Shown piece by piece: positions 61,905 to 64,000 of a DNA stretch of 64,000 nucleotides. The stretch spans positions 215,929-279,928 of the forward strand of contig NZ_JAENHN010000006.1 of the NCBI RefSeq assembly GCF_016595795.1, written 5' to 3'. A program made the translations under genes and the position numbers. Origin of the DNA: Clostridium yunnanense (GTDB lineage Bacteria > Bacillota > Clostridia > Clostridiales > Clostridiaceae). Under the pieces are notes generated by a model, which saw only the letters and a list, made by a program, of their open reading frames with translations, searched no databases and was not told the DNA's origin. How positions within the stretch are numbered: the stretch's first letter is position 1; every line of letters begins with the position of its first letter.

Positions 61905-62834
61905 TTACATACTGTAATCTATTCTCATAACTATATTCTGTTCGTAATCGCCAAACTTTTCACCAAAGATATTCACTCCACCTACATGTTTAGCATCTTC
62001 TTTTACTCCAATTCGAACAGTTATAAACTTATCATCTTTAAGCTTTAAATCCTCAATTTTAACACTTGATATTCTTGTTTCATCTATGAAAGACCCTTCC
62101 TTATTAACTCTCCAGGTTTTCAACATCCCATACTGGGTACAGCCATCAGACCACCATATAGGATTTAATCTTCCTCTTCGACCACCAAAATCTCCAGGAC
62201 TAGTCCAAGTTCCAACTTCCACTCCATTTACCCACATTGTTATATCCGAAGGCCAGTTATTCCTATAGTTAGGTGCTTCAGAACATAATTCCATAGATAC
62301 TTCAAACAACTTTTCTTTTCCTATCTGAAGAACATTATTTGGAAAGCGGTACTCTATGTAACCTTTGTAGAACCATATAAGTTGAGCTGTTGTTCTCATA
62401 GGATTATAGAACCTTCTAGGATCATCTTCTGAATCTATAAAGCCATTTTCATTAACCATACCACAGGTTGGACTAACTTCACAATCAACAAAGTTTCCAA
62501 GCGGCATATTAATATAAAAAGAATTATCTTGCGAATGCAGATTCACGGTATCAAGTTGTATGTTTATTTTATCCATCTTCCTACTACACACCTTCATAGA
62601 TCCTCTTACTCCAGGTTGCAATTCTGTATTAATAATACCAGCATCCTCAAGAATTTTTACATTTAGTGCAGCCGTTGAAGTAGGTATATTAAGCTTTTCA
62701 GCGATTTCGTTTACATTATGACTATTATAATTCAAAAGCTTTATTATTTCTAATCTAACTTCAGAAGCTAAAGCTTTAGCTATGTTGTACAATTCATCGC
62801 TTCTTTCTAAATCCAAATCTACAATCTTACTCAT
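61905..62834 (-). CDS. ArsR-type winged-helix regulator with large C-terminal domain
   Basis: Of 309 residues, about 10-80 form a winged helix (ALASEVRLEIIKLLNYNSHNVNEIAEKLNIPTSTAALNVKILEDAGII). Residues about 95-309 form a beta-rich domain (DCEVSPTCGMVNENGFIDSEDDP, LIWFYKGYIEYRFPNN, WPSDITMWVNGVEVGTWTSPGDFGGRRG, VRIGVKEDAKHVGGVNIFGEKFGDYEQ) with many Trp/Asn/Gly, resembling a carbohydrate-binding jelly roll. This combination is known in some sugar-cluster regulators of Firmicutes. It probably controls the nearby glycoside genes. Confidence 0.82.
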   Translation of the reverse strand: MSKIVDLDLERSDELYNIAKALASEVRLEIIKLLNYNSHNVNEIAEKLNIPTSTAALNVKILEDAGIINTELQPGVRGSMKVCSRKMDKINIQLDTVNLHSQDNSFYINMPLGNFVDCEVSPTCGMVNENGFIDSEDDPRRFYNPMRTTAQLIWFYKGYIEYRFPNNVLQIGKEKLFEVSMELCSEAPNYRNNWPSDITMWVNGVEVGTWTSPGDFGGRRGRLNPIWWSDGCTQYGMLKTWRVNKEGSFIDETRISSVKIEDLKLKDDKFITVRIGVKEDAKHVGGVNIFGEKFGDYEQNIVMRIDYSM

Positions 62835-63153
62835 TGATTTATCTTCCCTTCCGTGTATGCAACGTCAAACAAAATACTTTATTACAATATTTATGTTTTA
62901 TTACATCTTTATTATATATTTATTTTTTTGGAAAATCAAGGTATTTATTTCATATTTTTAACTTTATTCCATATTTTTTGGTCTGCTTAAATATAAGTAT
63001 AACAAGTCTTGTTTGAGAGTTCTACTAGTTAATAGAAAGTTTAAATTTATTGCCAATTAAAAGAGTGATAAACAGTACTAACACCATCATCACTCTTGTC
63101 ATAATGAATCTAATTCCAACAACTCTTTACACCTAATCAGAAAACACAGCTAT
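62835..63153. other. Intergenic region with terminator
   Basis: 319 bases without a gene. A hairpin AAGAGTGAT (63061) / ATCACTCTT (ending 63097) with a 19-base loop and T-tract on the minus strand ends the endonuclease-family gene. The rest is the leader of the ArsR-type gene. Confidence 0.6.
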
Positions 63154-63885
63154 TTATATTCTTTTGTAAGTCTCTTTTAATAATAATGCATCTTTTTCAA
63201 CCATAGGTCCTTCTAAAATAACACAGCCCTTGACCTTAAAATCTTTTAATGCTTTTAAGCATTCAATATATTTAAAGTCACTTTCCAATAAGGGTAGATG
63301 ATGCTTCTCTCCTTTTTCATTATAATTTATTCCTCCCATGTGAATATGTATATCTTCTAAAGTAGAACAACCTAGTTCATCAGCCACATATTGAAGTATC
63401 TTAGCAAAATCATTATAATCTTTTAAAGATCCATTTCCTCTTGCATGTATATGAGAAAAGTCAATACATAGTTTACACGCTTTCACTTCCTTGCAAATAG
63501 AAACCAATTCTTCAAGTGTGCCAAATTGAGTTCCTTTACCAGTTGTTTCAAGTCTATAATCCACCCCTTTGCACGGAAGTTTTAGCAGGTTTTCTTTTAT
63601 GGTTCTATATGTTTCATCTTTTGAATCTTTCAAATAAAATCCAGGATGAAATACTAAGCTTCTTCCACTAACTTTCTCCAGCCCTTCAGCTGCTTTTATA
63701 ATTCTTTCTACAGATTGGTCTTGCTTTTCAATTTCATCTGCATTTAGATTGATATAATGAGATCCATGAGCTGATAGATAAATATCATTATCTATCTTAG
63801 CTTTCAAGATTTCATCCTTATTTTTGTCTGTTACATTAACATTTCTTACAAAAAGAAGCTCCATTGCATCTAGCCCCAATGTCAT
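63154..63885 (-). CDS. Endonuclease IV / AP-endonuclease family 2 protein, 5'-truncated
   Basis: About 244 residues from ATG 63885 (MTLGLDAMELLFVRN). Metal-site motifs of the TIM barrel are present: SAHGSHYINL (His), LVFHPGFY (His), YRLETTGKGTQFG (Glu), CIDFSHIHARGNG (Asp, His), IHIHMGGIN and EKHHLPL (His), VILEGP (Glu). The family normally has about 25 more N-terminal residues forming the first strand (GxAGxP). Here that part is replaced by a frame overlapping another gene, and there is no ribosome binding site. It is a truncated gene or pseudogene; otherwise a DNA-repair or sugar-isomerase-like protein. Confidence 0.7.
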   Translation of the reverse strand: MTLGLDAMELLFVRNVNVTDKNKDEILKAKIDNDIYLSAHGSHYINLNADEIEKQDQSVERIIKAAEGLEKVSGRSLVFHPGFYLKDSKDETYRTIKENLLKLPCKGVDYRLETTGKGTQFGTLEELVSICKEVKACKLCIDFSHIHARGNGSLKDYNDFAKILQYVADELGCSTLEDIHIHMGGINYNEKGEKHHLPLLESDFKYIECLKALKDFKVKGCVILEGPMVEKDALLLKETYKRI

Positions 63886-63889
63886 TAAG

Positions 63890-64000
63890 TTAAGAGTGAT
63901 TAAAGAAGCTATTACACAACGTGATAGCTTCTTTTTTAGCAATTAGCTTTGGAAGTGCAATCGGAATAAGGAAAGTAATCGGAAAATATGCATGCAAATA
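63890..64000 (-). CDS. C-terminal end of an upstream gene (partial)
   Basis: An open frame enters from the right edge and reads YLHAYFPITFLIPIALPKL, then IAKKEAITLCNSFFNHS, ending at TAA 63892-63890. Only 36 residues are visible, hydrophobic at first. The family cannot be named. It lies within the N-terminal region where the following endonuclease-family gene should start, suggesting a deletion junction. Confidence 0.4.
   Translation of the reverse strand, partial: YLHAYFPITFLIPIALPKLIAKKEAITLCNSFFNHS

Overview
The window is AT-rich DNA with strong GGAGG-type ribosome binding sites, short intergenic hairpins with T-runs, and Firmicute protein families. It is most likely a Clostridium-like anaerobe: it carries a hybrid-cluster protein, soluble iron-sulfur/flavin oxidoreductases and no respiratory genes. 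No rRNA, tRNA or CRISPR array was seen.

Region 1 (1-17.8 kb) is a siphovirus-type prophage. Nearly all of it is on the minus strand. Read right to left it runs: divergent cI-like repressor/ImmA and Cro-like switch, two small early genes, a collapsed replication gene, an ArpU/RinA-like late regulator, small and large terminase, portal, MuF capsid protein with a toxin tip and SUKH immunity, a second orphan MuF-toxin cassette with a damaged pentapeptide immunity gene, scaffold, coat, connectors, tail tube, frameshifted tail chaperones, tape measure, and a distal tail gene cut by the window edge. There is no integrase, and the replication module has been deleted, so at least this end is defective.

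Region 2 (18-22.9 kb) is a five-gene minus-strand operon: mevalonate kinase, diphosphomevalonate decarboxylase, a small membrane protein, a TctA-type permease and phosphomevalonate kinase. The enzymes that make mevalonate are absent, so the layout suggests uptake and salvage of mevalonate to isopentenyl diphosphate.

Region 3 (23.3-35.5 kb) holds housekeeping and regulatory genes: an FMN-binding protein, a 7TM-PAS-GAF-GGDEF protein, a gluconate-5-dehydrogenase-like SDR, a DUF2334 deacetylase-like protein and PhnA/YjdM. It also has a three-gene flavin/iron-sulfur electron-transfer operon. That operon is divergent from a MerR regulator and has a textbook 19-bp-spacer MerR promoter.

Region 4 (35.8-40.1 kb) is the most striking part. 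It is a compact class II lanthipeptide-like locus: a LanM whose dehydratase half is intact but whose cyclase half has lost two of three zinc ligands and the catalytic His, an FMN-reductase-like flavoprotein, and a previously unlisted 55-residue precursor with a single Cys. Together these suggest a pathway that dehydrates, and perhaps reduces, residues without forming normal lanthionine rings.

Region 5 (40.5-48.1 kb) has a MarR-controlled heterodimeric ABC exporter, one half carrying a giant extracytoplasmic repeat insertion, and hcp. Region 6 (48.3-64 kb) is a carbohydrate area: GH38 mannosidase, GH43 glycosidase, secreted and lipoprotein genes, GH2 glycosidase with a binding protein and two permeases (no ATPase), an acyltransferase-like membrane protein, an ArsR-type regulator with a large C-terminal domain, and a 5'-truncated endonuclease IV-family gene at the right edge.
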